This document shows positions 24,554 to 31,694 of a stretch of DNA of 54,542 nt, one piece after another. Under the pieces are notes generated by a model, which saw only the letters and a list, made by a program, of their open reading frames with translations, searched no databases and was not told the origin of the DNA. How positions within the stretch are numbered: the stretch's first letter is position 1; every line of letters begins with the position of its first letter. The stretch is from assembly GCA_013139635.1 (NCBI GenBank), contig WTAL01000162.1:1-54542 (forward strand), read 5' to 3'. Made by a program: the position numbers and the translations under genes. The stretch is from Paracoccaceae bacterium (GTDB lineage: Bacteria > Pseudomonadota > Alphaproteobacteria > Rhodobacterales > Rhodobacteraceae).

Positions 24554-24623
24554 GCGCGAAGCGCCCTTCCTTAGCGGCCTATGGGCCGCAACAGGGCAGG
24601 ACCGCAAGGTCCGGTGCGCCCTG
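24554..24623. other. Cluster of three GC-rich hairpins in the phage non-coding block
   Basis: Three consecutive hairpins occupy 70 bp: GCGC-GAA-GCGC (24554-24564), GCGGCC-TATG-GGCCGC (24574-24589), and a nested one with outer arms CAGGGC/GCCCTG (24592-24597, 24618-24623) enclosing GGACC-GCAA-GGTCC (24599-24612) with a GNRA loop. They follow a terminator and precede AT-rich repeats and iterons. Such folded blocks occur at single-strand origins, packaging signals or small regulatory RNAs; which applies here is unknown. Confidence 0.6.
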
Positions 24624-24642
24624 ACCTCATTCCCTTCCCTGC

Positions 24643-24836
24643 ATAAGGTTATATAAGGAATATAAGGTAGGGGGGGTTGTTTAGCCCTCCCTTTAGGCGT
24701 TTCTAACACTCCCTTTAGGTGTTTCTAGCCCTCCCTTTTGTGATTTTTTCGGTATAGTGAGGGCTAAACAACCCCCCTTTATTTTTTCCTTAATGTTATC
24801 AATGTTATTTTTTGTCTACAAAAGCAGATTCTGCTT
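24643..24836. repeat. Candidate replication origin: iterons inside an inverted repeat
   Basis: A perfect 19-bp inverted repeat (left arm GGGGGGTTGTTTAGCCCTC 24671-24689, right arm 24759-24777) encloses direct repeats of exact 22-bp period: CTCCCTTTAGGCGTTTCTA (24687-24705), the same with one change (24709-24727), and a partial third copy (24731-24739). Before it ATAAGG occurs three times (24643, 24653, 24662); after it comes an AT-rich stretch (24778-24822) and a small palindrome AAGCAGA-T-TCTGCTT (24822-24836). Iterons of 22 bp next to AT-rich DNA are typical of plasmid-like origins; an operator array is the alternative. Confidence 0.6.
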
Positions 24837-24874
24837 AATGGGGGGGCTATAGGCCCCCCCTTTCTGAAGGTCAC

Positions 24875-24899
24875 AAAAAAGCCCGCCACAGGGGCGGGC
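24875..24899 (-). terminator. Rho-independent terminator of the leftward regulatory genes
   Basis: On the minus strand a 7-bp stem (24881-24887 with 24893-24899, loop 5 nt) is followed by six T. It lies 22 bp after the stop of the winged-helix gene, so transcription of that pair ends before the iteron block. Confidence 0.88.
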
Positions 24900-24920
24900 A
24901 TTACGACCGTTTGGCCGCTA

Positions 24921-25361
24921 TTACCTCTTGATAGTCCAGCCGTTCGGATGCCGGGCATTTAGTATCTTTGTTGCAGCTCCATAGCTGCCTCCCTCACTCA
25001 TGGCCGCGTTGAACTCTTCAATCGTAATTTGGTTGCCCTGCTGTGGCGTTGGCTGGGGCTTGTGGTGGTTTACGGCGTGCAGCGCGTAAGTGACAGGAAT
25101 GCTACGCCCACCTTGCCCATTTCTCGCCACTGAGATCGTTCCTGCCTTTTTTAGGGCCTGTAGCATTTTTTGCACATGCCGCAGGTCTGTCACGCCCGTT
25201 TCTTCCCCAATTTGCTCTTTGGTTGTGGTTACATGGTGAGGGGCGGCGTAATCTGCCATAAAGCAGAGGTATAGCAAAACCGTTCTGGTTTTATGCGAGG
25301 CGGTCGAAGCTTTGCGCACGGCGTGAACATGTTTAGACCATTCGGAATTATTCGTCGCCAT
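24921..25361 (-). CDS. Winged-helix DNA-binding protein, possible replication initiator
   Basis: 146 aa. Residues about 18-92 form a winged helix: RTVLLYLCFMADYAAPHHVT, TTKEQIGEETGV, LRHVQKMLQALKKAGTISVA, then a basic wing RNGQGGRSIPVTYALHAV. The C-terminus is a separate small domain (ITIEEFNAAMSEGGSYGAAT) with a basic end. Winged helices of this type are found in plasmid and phage replication initiators and in regulators. No HUH (rolling-circle) or primase/helicase protein is seen in the element, so this neighbour of the iterons is the best candidate initiator. The start overlaps the preceding gene by 14 bp. Confidence 0.6.
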   Translation of the reverse strand: MATNNSEWSKHVHAVRKASTASHKTRTVLLYLCFMADYAAPHHVTTTKEQIGEETGVTDLRHVQKMLQALKKAGTISVARNGQGGRSIPVTYALHAVNHHKPQPTPQQGNQITIEEFNAAMSEGGSYGAATKILNARHPNGWTIKR

Positions 25362-25551
25362 CGGTATGCCCCAGATCGAACACGCCCTGCCCTAATGTGC
25401 CGTTTTTCTTCATCCGAGAGATTCGGGCATAAACAGCGGTCCGGCCACGGCCTAGCATCTTTGCAAGCTTTGAGACTGGCTTGCCCTTATTGACCCAAAA
25501 CCGGATTAAATCGTCTTCATCCAGGGTAAAAGCTGGTCCACGTTTGCCCAT
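25348..25551 (-). CDS. Small HTH protein, GcrA/Myb-like DNA-binding domain
   Basis: 67 aa. The sequence FTLDEDDLIRFWVNKGKPVS followed by KLAKMLGRGRTAVYARISRM forms a trihelical helix-turn-helix like those of GcrA and related phage proteins; the C-terminus is acidic. A purine-rich AAGAGG site precedes the ATG. It is the first gene of the leftward regulatory pair and its gene starts about 180 bp from the right attachment site. It probably regulates the prophage or, as other IMEX-type elements do, excision or replication; that is inference. Confidence 0.65.
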   Translation of the reverse strand: MGKRGPAFTLDEDDLIRFWVNKGKPVSKLAKMLGRGRTAVYARISRMKKNGTLGQGVFDLGHTDGDE

Positions 25552-25654
25552 ATTATTGCCTACCTCTTTTCAGAGTGCTTGCAAGGGTGGCTGTATTCGT
25601 CTACATATAGCGCAAGAGCAACCATCTATAATATTTAAGAGGGTTAGCTTTAGA

Positions 25655-25697
25655 CCTCGGCGCATCTGGGAGGGAACCTCCTATCTCTGCGCCGAGG
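25655..25697. other. Long hairpin 33 bp inside the right attachment site
   Basis: Perfect 10-bp arms CCTCGGCGCA (25655-25664) and TGCGCCGAGG (25688-25697) enclose a second hairpin GGAGG-GAA-CCTCC (25669-25681). Neither side has a T-run suited to termination. It lies in the leader of the leftward regulatory genes and close to the dif-like site, so it could be an accessory site for Xer recombination, a folded single-strand structure, or an RNA leader. Confidence 0.6.
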
Positions 25698-25729
25698 CGT
25701 TTAAAACATCGCTTTTTATTCAATGTTTT

Positions 25730-25757
25730 CAGTAACATACTATCAATTATGCGCCTT
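25730..25757 (-). other. Right dif-like site (attR)
   Basis: On the plus strand: XerD arm CAGTAACATAC (25730-25740), centre TATCAA (25741-25746), XerC arm TTATGCGCCTT (25747-25757). It is in the same orientation as the left copy and differs from it at four positions; its XerD arm departs from the E. coli consensus more (7/11), with G for T at the position next to the centre. It begins 6 bp beyond the hflX stop. Recombination between the two copies would release a 9,040-bp circle. Confidence 0.85.
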
Positions 25758-25762
25758 AGGCA

Positions 25763-27031
25763 TCATAATCTTTGAAACTGGTTTTTCTGCTTTTCTGTCC
25801 ACTGCACCTGCATTTGGTAGCCCTCTTCGCCCGGCTCTTCTTGCGTTACCAGGTTATTGGCAAACAGCCACGCACGCGATTTTCCATTTTTATAGGTCAC
25901 CAAAATGTCTTCTTTGGTCACGGGCTCGGCCAAACCGGCGTCTATCTTTTCAAAAAGCGCATCCATGCCTTTGCCTGTTACGGCTGAGAGCGTGGATATA
26001 TTAGGCGACCGTTCTGCAATCGTTTCTAACCCCTGCCGTGCTTCATCGTCTAGAAGATCAGACTTGTTCCAGACTTCGATCATCGAGTCCGCGCGCTCGT
26101 CTTTTACGCCCAGCGTGGCTAGAATCTCCCGCACGTCTGCGGCTTGGGCCTCTGTATCTGTGTGCGAAATATCGCGGACATGTAAAATGAGATCCGCGTC
26201 TAGTACTTCTTCTAGCGTGGCCCTGAACGCCGCCACCAACTGAGTTGGCAGATTTGAGATAAAGCCCACGGTATCAGACAGAATAACCTTGCGGCCATTT
26301 GGTAGCTCAATGGCGCGCATGGTTGGGTCTAGGGTCGCAAATAGCATGTCTTTTTCGAGCACACTCGCGCCCGTCATCCTATTGAAAATGCTAGATTTAC
26401 CAGCATTGGTATAACCCACCAGCGCCACAATCGGATACGGGATTTTTTTGCGTGCAGCCCTATGCAAAGCACGGGTTTTCACCACTTTTTCAAGCTGGCC
26501 TTTTATGCGTTGAATGGCGTCTGAAATGGCGCGCCGGTCACTTTCAATCTGAGTTTCTCCTGGGCCGCCAACGGTGCCCATGGCCCCGCGCTGGCGCTCA
26601 AGGTGGGTCCAACTGCGGACCAGCCGCGATTTTTGATAGCTTAGATGCGCAAGGTCAACCTGAAGCACACCTTCGCGTGTGGCTGCCCGATCCCCGAAGA
26701 TTTCCAGAATGAGGCCGGTGCGGTCAAGCACCTTTACCTGCCAACGCTCCTCAAGGTTACGCTGTTGAATCGGCGAAAGTGGGCCATCAACGATAACCAA
26801 ATCCACCTCTTCGGCCTCAAATAATTGCCCAAGTTCGGTAACCTTGCCAGAGCCAAAAAGCTCCCCCGCATTAGGTTTAGCAATAGGCACAACAAGCGCG
26901 CTCCGGATATCCAAATCCAGCGCTTCAGCAAGACTCACAGCTTCGGCTAACGCATTTTCAGGCAAGCGGCGCTGCACCACCCTGCCCTTCAGGTTCGGGT
27001 GTAAAACGGCGGCGCGGAGTTGCTCTGACAC
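25763..27031 (-). CDS. hflX: Ribosome-splitting GTPase HflX
   Basis: 422 aa. The N-terminal HflX domain contains NAGELFGSGKVTELGQLFEA and the glycine-rich linker GAMGTVGGPGETQIESDRR; the G domain has G1 GYTNAGKSS, G2/G3 TLDPTMR and DTVGFISNLP, and G4 NKSD. HflX binds stalled or hibernating ribosomes under stress. Translation starts with GTG directly after the hfq stop, so the two are coupled. The gene ends 6 bp before the right dif-like site, and miaA lies on the far side of the prophage. Confidence 0.95.
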   Translation of the reverse strand: MSEQLRAAVLHPNLKGRVVQRRLPENALAEAVSLAEALDLDIRSALVVPIAKPNAGELFGSGKVTELGQLFEAEEVDLVIVDGPLSPIQQRNLEERWQVKVLDRTGLILEIFGDRAATREGVLQVDLAHLSYQKSRLVRSWTHLERQRGAMGTVGGPGETQIESDRRAISDAIQRIKGQLEKVVKTRALHRAARKKIPYPIVALVGYTNAGKSSIFNRMTGASVLEKDMLFATLDPTMRAIELPNGRKVILSDTVGFISNLPTQLVAAFRATLEEVLDADLILHVRDISHTDTEAQAADVREILATLGVKDERADSMIEVWNKSDLLDDEARQGLETIAERSPNISTLSAVTGKGMDALFEKIDAGLAEPVTKEDILVTYKNGKSRAWLFANNLVTQEEPGEEGYQMQVQWTEKQKNQFQRL

Positions 27032-27271
27032 TTAGGCGCTATCCTCGGAATCATAGAGATGCACAGGTTGTGAAGGCATAATTGTTGAAATCGCGTGCTT
27101 ATAAACCAACTGCGACGCTCCATCGCGGCGCAGCAGCACACAGAAATTATCAAACCAGGTAATAACCCCTTGAAGTTTAACGCCATTCACCAAGAACACC
27201 GTTACGGGGTTTTTCTCTTTACGTACGTTATTAAGAAACGCGTCTTGCAGGTTTTGCTTATCACCAGCCAT
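27032..27271 (-). CDS. hfq: RNA chaperone Hfq
   Basis: 79 aa, the short alphaproteobacterial form. The Sm1 motif contains [20 protein letters not shown] and [17 protein letters not shown], and the Sm2 motif is [15 protein letters not shown], the proximal-face RNA-binding loop. It forms hexamers that pair small RNAs with messages. It precedes hflX without a gap and follows trkH by about 115 bp. Confidence 0.97.
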   Translation of the reverse strand: MAGDKQNLQDAFLNNVRKEKNPVTVFLVNGVKLQGVITWFDNFCVLLRRDGASQLVYKHAISTIMPSQPVHLYDSEDSA

Positions 27272-27386
27272 TTTTTTAGCCTTTATAATGCCCTGTTTTG
27301 CGCAGGGTCGTTGATTATGTCTTAAGTATGGGGGCTTAAAAGGTTAATATCCAGTGCAAATGCCGAAAATTTTATCAGAATTGCAC

Positions 27387-28883
27387 CTAATTTCGCCAAT
27401 AGTCTGGGTTTAGGAGGGCAATAAAGGCTAAAGCCTCCACTCTGCCCAGCACCATCGCAACGGAAATTATGCTAAGCGCCGTATCTGGAAGGGCGGCGTA
27501 ATGAGCCGTTGGGTCGCCCAAAGCCATGTATACGGGGCCGGTGTTTGTGAGGCTGGCAATGGCCAGTGCAAAGGCGTTTTCAAACTGTATGCCAAGTAGG
27601 GCCAGCCCAAGGGCAACAACGGTAATTGCCATTAAAAACAGCATTAGAAACACCCAAGCCAGCTCAGCCCCTTGCCGCCTAAAGCGGCGCGTGGAGGTGC
27701 CCGAGCGCCCCACTGAACTAGGGTTCACCATGTGCTCTAACTCGCGCAATCCGTGGCGATAAAGCGAATAAATGCGCAGTAATTTCACCCCGCCCGCCGT
27801 GGTGGCCACGCCGCCCCCCATAACCGCCAGCCCAAATAGCAAAATGCCGGTGGCGCTAAGCCCCGACCAATTTTGTGCACTATGCCAGTGGCTGCTCTCA
27901 AATCCGGCGGTGGTGAGGTAGGAAATCGTGGTAAAAACACCGCCCCAATAGGCGCGCAGACCCGCAAAAACATCGCCGCCCTGTGATACGTCAATTGCCG
28001 CCAACCAGTGGCGGGCAAACATAAAAATAGGTAACAAGACAACCACGATCATAGTGAGCTGAAACTCCGGGTCTTTCGGGAGCGTCCGAATGGTTTGCGG
28101 CAGCTGAAGGGTCATCAGCTTTGAAGACACGGCAAACAGCAAAAACACAGCAATAAGGAGCTCCCCGCCCCAGCCTGCATGGGCGCCGTCCATGCCGCTA
28201 ACCGGAGATATTGCGCTGGTAGAAAGGGTGCTCATGGCATGGATTGCGGCAATAAATACGCGCTCACCGCTAAAAATCAGCAGGAGCGCAAGCAGGGCTG
28301 TAAATACAAAATATGGCGGGAGTAAAAGACGCACGGCGCGCAATATCCGCACATCATTTTCAACCCGCATCGCCGGCCCGCGCACGGCGGTCATGGTTTC
28401 GCGCATTTCAAAGCCGCCAATATTGAGCGGCTCTAGCACGGACACCGCCGCCACCAGCATAAAAAACCCACCAAGCCAGCCCACCAGCCCGCGCCACAAA
28501 TGCAAGGATTCCGAAATGCGGAAAGGGTCATCAAACAGGGTTGCGCCCGTGGTGGTAAAGCTGGACAGCATCTCAAAATAGGCGCGCTGGAAGCTGAGAT
28601 AAGGCAACGCTTCCGAAAATGGCAGCGCCAGAAAAGCGGGCAGCAGCGCAAAAGCCAAAATGAGCGTTATGAGGTTTGCGCGCGAAACATTGCGCGTTTG
28701 TCGGTTCATCATCGCGGTGCCAATAAGCACCGAAAGCGCCAAAACCAGCATGCTATACTGGAAAAAAATGCGCGCTGTTGGCCAGTCGGCCTGCTTTGCA
28801 GCATGGCCCGCCGGCACCAGCATGGCCAGCCCGCCGATTATCATCAACAGCACAAATAGCGGATATTGGCGCAGAACTTTCAT
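27387..28883 (-). CDS. trkH: Trk potassium uptake channel subunit TrkH
   Basis: 498 aa with about 10-12 membrane helices. Four selectivity-filter loops of the TrkH/KtrB family are visible: SFTTTGATLFDD (about residue 110), LSTSAISPVSG (about 220), TTAGFESS (about 320) and LTNTGPVYMAL (about 450). It forms the K+ pore of the Trk system, gated by TrkA, whose gene ends 3 bp upstream. The pair lies between ntrX and hfq, an arrangement common in Rhodobacterales. Confidence 0.93.
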   Translation of the reverse strand: MKVLRQYPLFVLLMIIGGLAMLVPAGHAAKQADWPTARIFFQYSMLVLALSVLIGTAMMNRQTRNVSRANLITLILAFALLPAFLALPFSEALPYLSFQRAYFEMLSSFTTTGATLFDDPFRISESLHLWRGLVGWLGGFFMLVAAVSVLEPLNIGGFEMRETMTAVRGPAMRVENDVRILRAVRLLLPPYFVFTALLALLLIFSGERVFIAAIHAMSTLSTSAISPVSGMDGAHAGWGGELLIAVFLLFAVSSKLMTLQLPQTIRTLPKDPEFQLTMIVVVLLPIFMFARHWLAAIDVSQGGDVFAGLRAYWGGVFTTISYLTTAGFESSHWHSAQNWSGLSATGILLFGLAVMGGGVATTAGGVKLLRIYSLYRHGLRELEHMVNPSSVGRSGTSTRRFRRQGAELAWVFLMLFLMAITVVALGLALLGIQFENAFALAIASLTNTGPVYMALGDPTAHYAALPDTALSIISVAMVLGRVEALAFIALLNPDYWRN

Positions 28884-28886
28884 GCG

Positions 28887-30263
28887 CTAAAAGAAATCCA
28901 AGGAGACCTGAAACAGTTTCTCTACCCGCGAAACATCCGCCGCCAGCGCAAACACAACCAATGTGTCGCCCTCTTCCAGCTTGGTGTCTCCGCGCGGCAC
29001 ATTCAAAACCCCGTTTTTCTCAACCATGCCCACCTTGGAGCCCTCTGGCCAATCTACATCTCGTATGGTTTTTCCGGCAATGGCCGACGTGCCCATCACC
29101 TGTGCTTCAATCACCTCGGCCTCAGCATCGCCAACCGAGTAAACCGCCCGAATGCGGCCATGCCGAATATGGCGCAGAATTGAGCTAACCGTGGTGGTGC
29201 GCGGATTAATAAAGGCATCAATCCCGAGCGGCCCCATGAGGCTGGCAAGGCTTGGGTCATTGACCAAAGCAATCACCAGCGGGCAGCCCATGGCCTTGGC
29301 CCGCGCACAGGAAAGTAGGTTGGTTTTGTCATCGTCTGTAACGGCCAAAAGCGCGTCGGTTTTCTCGATATTGGCTTCTTCCAAAAGCTCCATATCCAGC
29401 CCGTCTCCGTGCAGCACAATTGTGCGCTCCAGCGCATCAGCCGCCGCTTCTGCCACGGTTCGGTCACGCTCAATCAGCTTCACCCGCATCCGGCCTTCGC
29501 CTTTTTCAAGGTTTTGCGCCACTTCCAGCCCAACATTCCCGCCGCCAATTACAATCGCCCGCTCACCCTTTTTCTGGGTCTTGCCGAAAATCTCCAAAGT
29601 GCGCGGCACGTCACTGTTAGCAGCGATTAAATAGATCTGGTCTCCCGGAAAAAGCTGGTCATTTGCCTCAGGTACAAACATTTTTGCTTTGCGCTGCACG
29701 CCAACAACCACGGCTTTTAGGGTTGAAAACAGCTCAGTGAGCTGGCGTAGGGGTGTGTCAATCACGGGGCAATCATCTGAAAGGCTAATGCCCAACAAAT
29801 CCGCTCCGCCGTCTAGAAAACGCTCGGTATCAAAAGCCGCAGGCACCTCCAAGCGCCGCATGGCCGCTTTGGCAACCTCACGCTCGGGCGAAATAACCAC
29901 ATCAATCGGCATGTGGTCTTGCCGGTAAAGGTCTGAATAAATCGCATCCAAGTACGACAGCGACCTAAGGCGCGCGATTTTACGCGGAATATCGAACATT
30001 GAGTGCGCCACTTGGCAGGTGACCATATTCACTTCATCCGCAAAAGTGGCGGCGATAATCATATCAGCGTCCTTGGCCCCTGCCCGCTCCAGCACATCTG
30101 GATAAGACGCAAAGCCGGTAACTCCGCTTACGTCCAACACTTCAGAAATGCGCCTGACAAGGGATTCATCCTTATCAACCACCGTTACATCGTTGTTTTC
30201 ACGAGACAAATGTCTGGCAATTTGCCAGCCTACCTGCCCGGCTCCACATATGATAACTTTCAT
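28887..30263 (-). CDS. trkA: Trk system NAD-binding regulatory subunit TrkA
   Basis: 458 aa with two RCK halves, each a Rossmann domain followed by a TrkA-C domain. Nucleotide-binding motifs are MKVIICGAGQVGWQIARHL at the N-terminus and RAIVIGGGNVGLEVAQNL at about residue 233, with acidic residues at the strand ends (VDKDE, IERD). It sits on the cytoplasmic face of TrkH and regulates K+ flow by NAD(H)/ATP binding. trkH follows with a 3-bp gap. Confidence 0.95.
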   Translation of the reverse strand: MKVIICGAGQVGWQIARHLSRENNDVTVVDKDESLVRRISEVLDVSGVTGFASYPDVLERAGAKDADMIIAATFADEVNMVTCQVAHSMFDIPRKIARLRSLSYLDAIYSDLYRQDHMPIDVVISPEREVAKAAMRRLEVPAAFDTERFLDGGADLLGISLSDDCPVIDTPLRQLTELFSTLKAVVVGVQRKAKMFVPEANDQLFPGDQIYLIAANSDVPRTLEIFGKTQKKGERAIVIGGGNVGLEVAQNLEKGEGRMRVKLIERDRTVAEAAADALERTIVLHGDGLDMELLEEANIEKTDALLAVTDDDKTNLLSCARAKAMGCPLVIALVNDPSLASLMGPLGIDAFINPRTTTVSSILRHIRHGRIRAVYSVGDAEAEVIEAQVMGTSAIAGKTIRDVDWPEGSKVGMVEKNGVLNVPRGDTKLEEGDTLVVFALAADVSRVEKLFQVSLDFF

Positions 30264-30323
30264 CCATCTATCCCGTATTTTCGGAAACTACATTATGCGC
30301 GGCCTTGCATGCTGCCGTCAAAC

Positions 30324-31694
30324 TTAATCTTGGGCCAAATGGCTGGCAATCCCCAGCGTTTTTAACTTGCGGTGCAAGGCAGAGCGCTCCATGCCAACAA
30401 ATTTTGCCGTTTGTGAAATGTTGCCCTTAAAGCGGGCAATTTGGGCGGTTAGGAAATCAATTTCAAACGCCAACCGGGCCTCGCGTAGTGAAAGCGCCAT
30501 CATTTCAGGCGAAATTTTTGCACTGGAATCGTTAGCTTCAACAGAAGCGCCCATCACAGGCAACTCATTGGCCTGAATCGGGCCGGTTTCTGCACCTAAA
30601 ATGAGTAACCTTTCCAAGGTATTTCGAAGCTGCCGAATATTCCCGGGCCAATCCGTTGCTTGAAGCTGTTGCATGGCGTCGGGTGAGATTTCCCGTTTAG
30701 CCAAACCTTGTAATTCATTAAGGACGCTCACAAAATGTGTTGTTAGCAGCGGAATATCTTCCGCTCTATCTGCCAGGGAAGGCACCGCGACCGGCACCAC
30801 ATTGAGGCGGTGAAATAGCTCAATACGGAACCTCTTATTATCTATCTCGGCTTGCAAATCTCTTGTCGTTGCCGAGATGAACCGGATATCAACCCGCACC
30901 GTATCATACCCGCCAACGCGCGTAAAACTCTGCTCCACCAACACCCGCAAAATGCGAGATTGGGTCTCCAAGGGCATATCAGCCACTTCATCAAAAAACA
31001 GAACGCCGCCATGGGCTTTCTCCAATAGCCCGGGCTGAATAACCCCGCCATTTTCGCTACCAAAAAGCACAGTTTCCATCTTTTCAGGCCCAATGCTGGC
31101 AGAATTAACGCTTACAAACGGGCCGCTAGCGCGCAAGGAATTTGCATGAACATAGCGGGCGGCAATCTCCTTACCAGATCCGGCAGGTCCTGTTAGCAAT
31201 AGGCGGGCATTGGTTTTTGCGATTTTATCAAGCTGAGCTTTTAGCGCTTTAAATGTGGGGCTCTCCCCCACCATTTCGCATGTAGTTTGCTCCGAGCTTC
31301 GCAGGCTCTTGTTTTCCCGCCGCAATTCAGAAGCCTCAAGCGCACGGCCAACAACCACCAGCAATTGGTCAATATTAAATGGTTTTTCAATAAAATCGTA
31401 GGCCCCCTGCTTTACAGCCGCGACCGCAATTTCAATGTTTCCATGCCCTGAAATAATGACAACCGGAATATTCGGGTTATCCCGCTTGGTTTTTTTCAGG
31501 ATATCAATGCCGTCAAATTCGCTATCCTTTAGCCAAATATCAAGAATGATAAGATCAGGCTCCGCATTGTTAATCTCCTCAAACGCTGTTTGCGAATTGC
31601 GCGCAAGCCGCGTGTTGTGGCCCTCGTCCTTCAAGATCTCGCCAATCAACTCCCGGATGTCTTGTTCGTCATCAATGACCAAAATATCACTCAT
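30324..31694 (-). CDS. ntrX: Response regulator NtrX
   Basis: 456 aa. The receiver domain has its phospho-acceptor Asp in LIILDIWLKDSEFDG (about residue 53) and the Lys in IEKPF. The AAA+ domain has Walker A LTGPAGSGKEIAAR and Walker B GGVLFFDEVADMP. The C-terminal Fis-type helix-turn-helix is KGNISQTAKFVGMERSALHR. The GAFTGA loop that touches sigma54 is absent (FGSENGGVIQPGLLEKAHGG), as in other alphaproteobacterial NtrX proteins. Its start overlaps the ntrY stop. NtrYX links nitrogen, redox and envelope control. Confidence 0.94.
   Translation of the reverse strand: MSDILVIDDEQDIRELIGEILKDEGHNTRLARNSQTAFEEINNAEPDLIILDIWLKDSEFDGIDILKKTKRDNPNIPVVIISGHGNIEIAVAAVKQGAYDFIEKPFNIDQLLVVVGRALEASELRRENKSLRSSEQTTCEMVGESPTFKALKAQLDKIAKTNARLLLTGPAGSGKEIAARYVHANSLRASGPFVSVNSASIGPEKMETVLFGSENGGVIQPGLLEKAHGGVLFFDEVADMPLETQSRILRVLVEQSFTRVGGYDTVRVDIRFISATTRDLQAEIDNKRFRIELFHRLNVVPVAVPSLADRAEDIPLLTTHFVSVLNELQGLAKREISPDAMQQLQATDWPGNIRQLRNTLERLLILGAETGPIQANELPVMGASVEANDSSAKISPEMMALSLREARLAFEIDFLTAQIARFKGNISQTAKFVGMERSALHRKLKTLGIASHLAQD

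Larger units (their letters stand above)
16690..25757. mobile_element. Integrase-less prophage of tailless (PM2/corticovirus-like) type, integrated at the dif site
   Basis: A 9,040-bp unit (site to site) bounded by two directly repeated dif-like sequences. It contains a leftward operon of candidate major capsid protein, membrane proteins, lytic transglycosylase and holin; a rightward operon of HTH protein, packaging ATPase and M15 endolysin; a non-coding block with iterons; and two leftward DNA-binding proteins. No integrase, tail, terminase or portal gene is present. Genome size, small ATPase, 320-residue capsid candidate and abundance of single-helix membrane proteins fit tailless membrane-containing dsDNA phages such as PM2 (about 10 kb). 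Integration by host XerC/XerD is inferred from the boundary sequences. All genes are intact, so the element may be active. Confidence 0.85.

Noticed and set aside
16690-25757. Filamentous (inovirus) prophage, as most phages at dif are
   Set aside because: The ATPase has no membrane helix like Zot, there are no pII, pIII or ssDNA-binding proteins, and lytic enzymes and a 323-aa capsid candidate are present.
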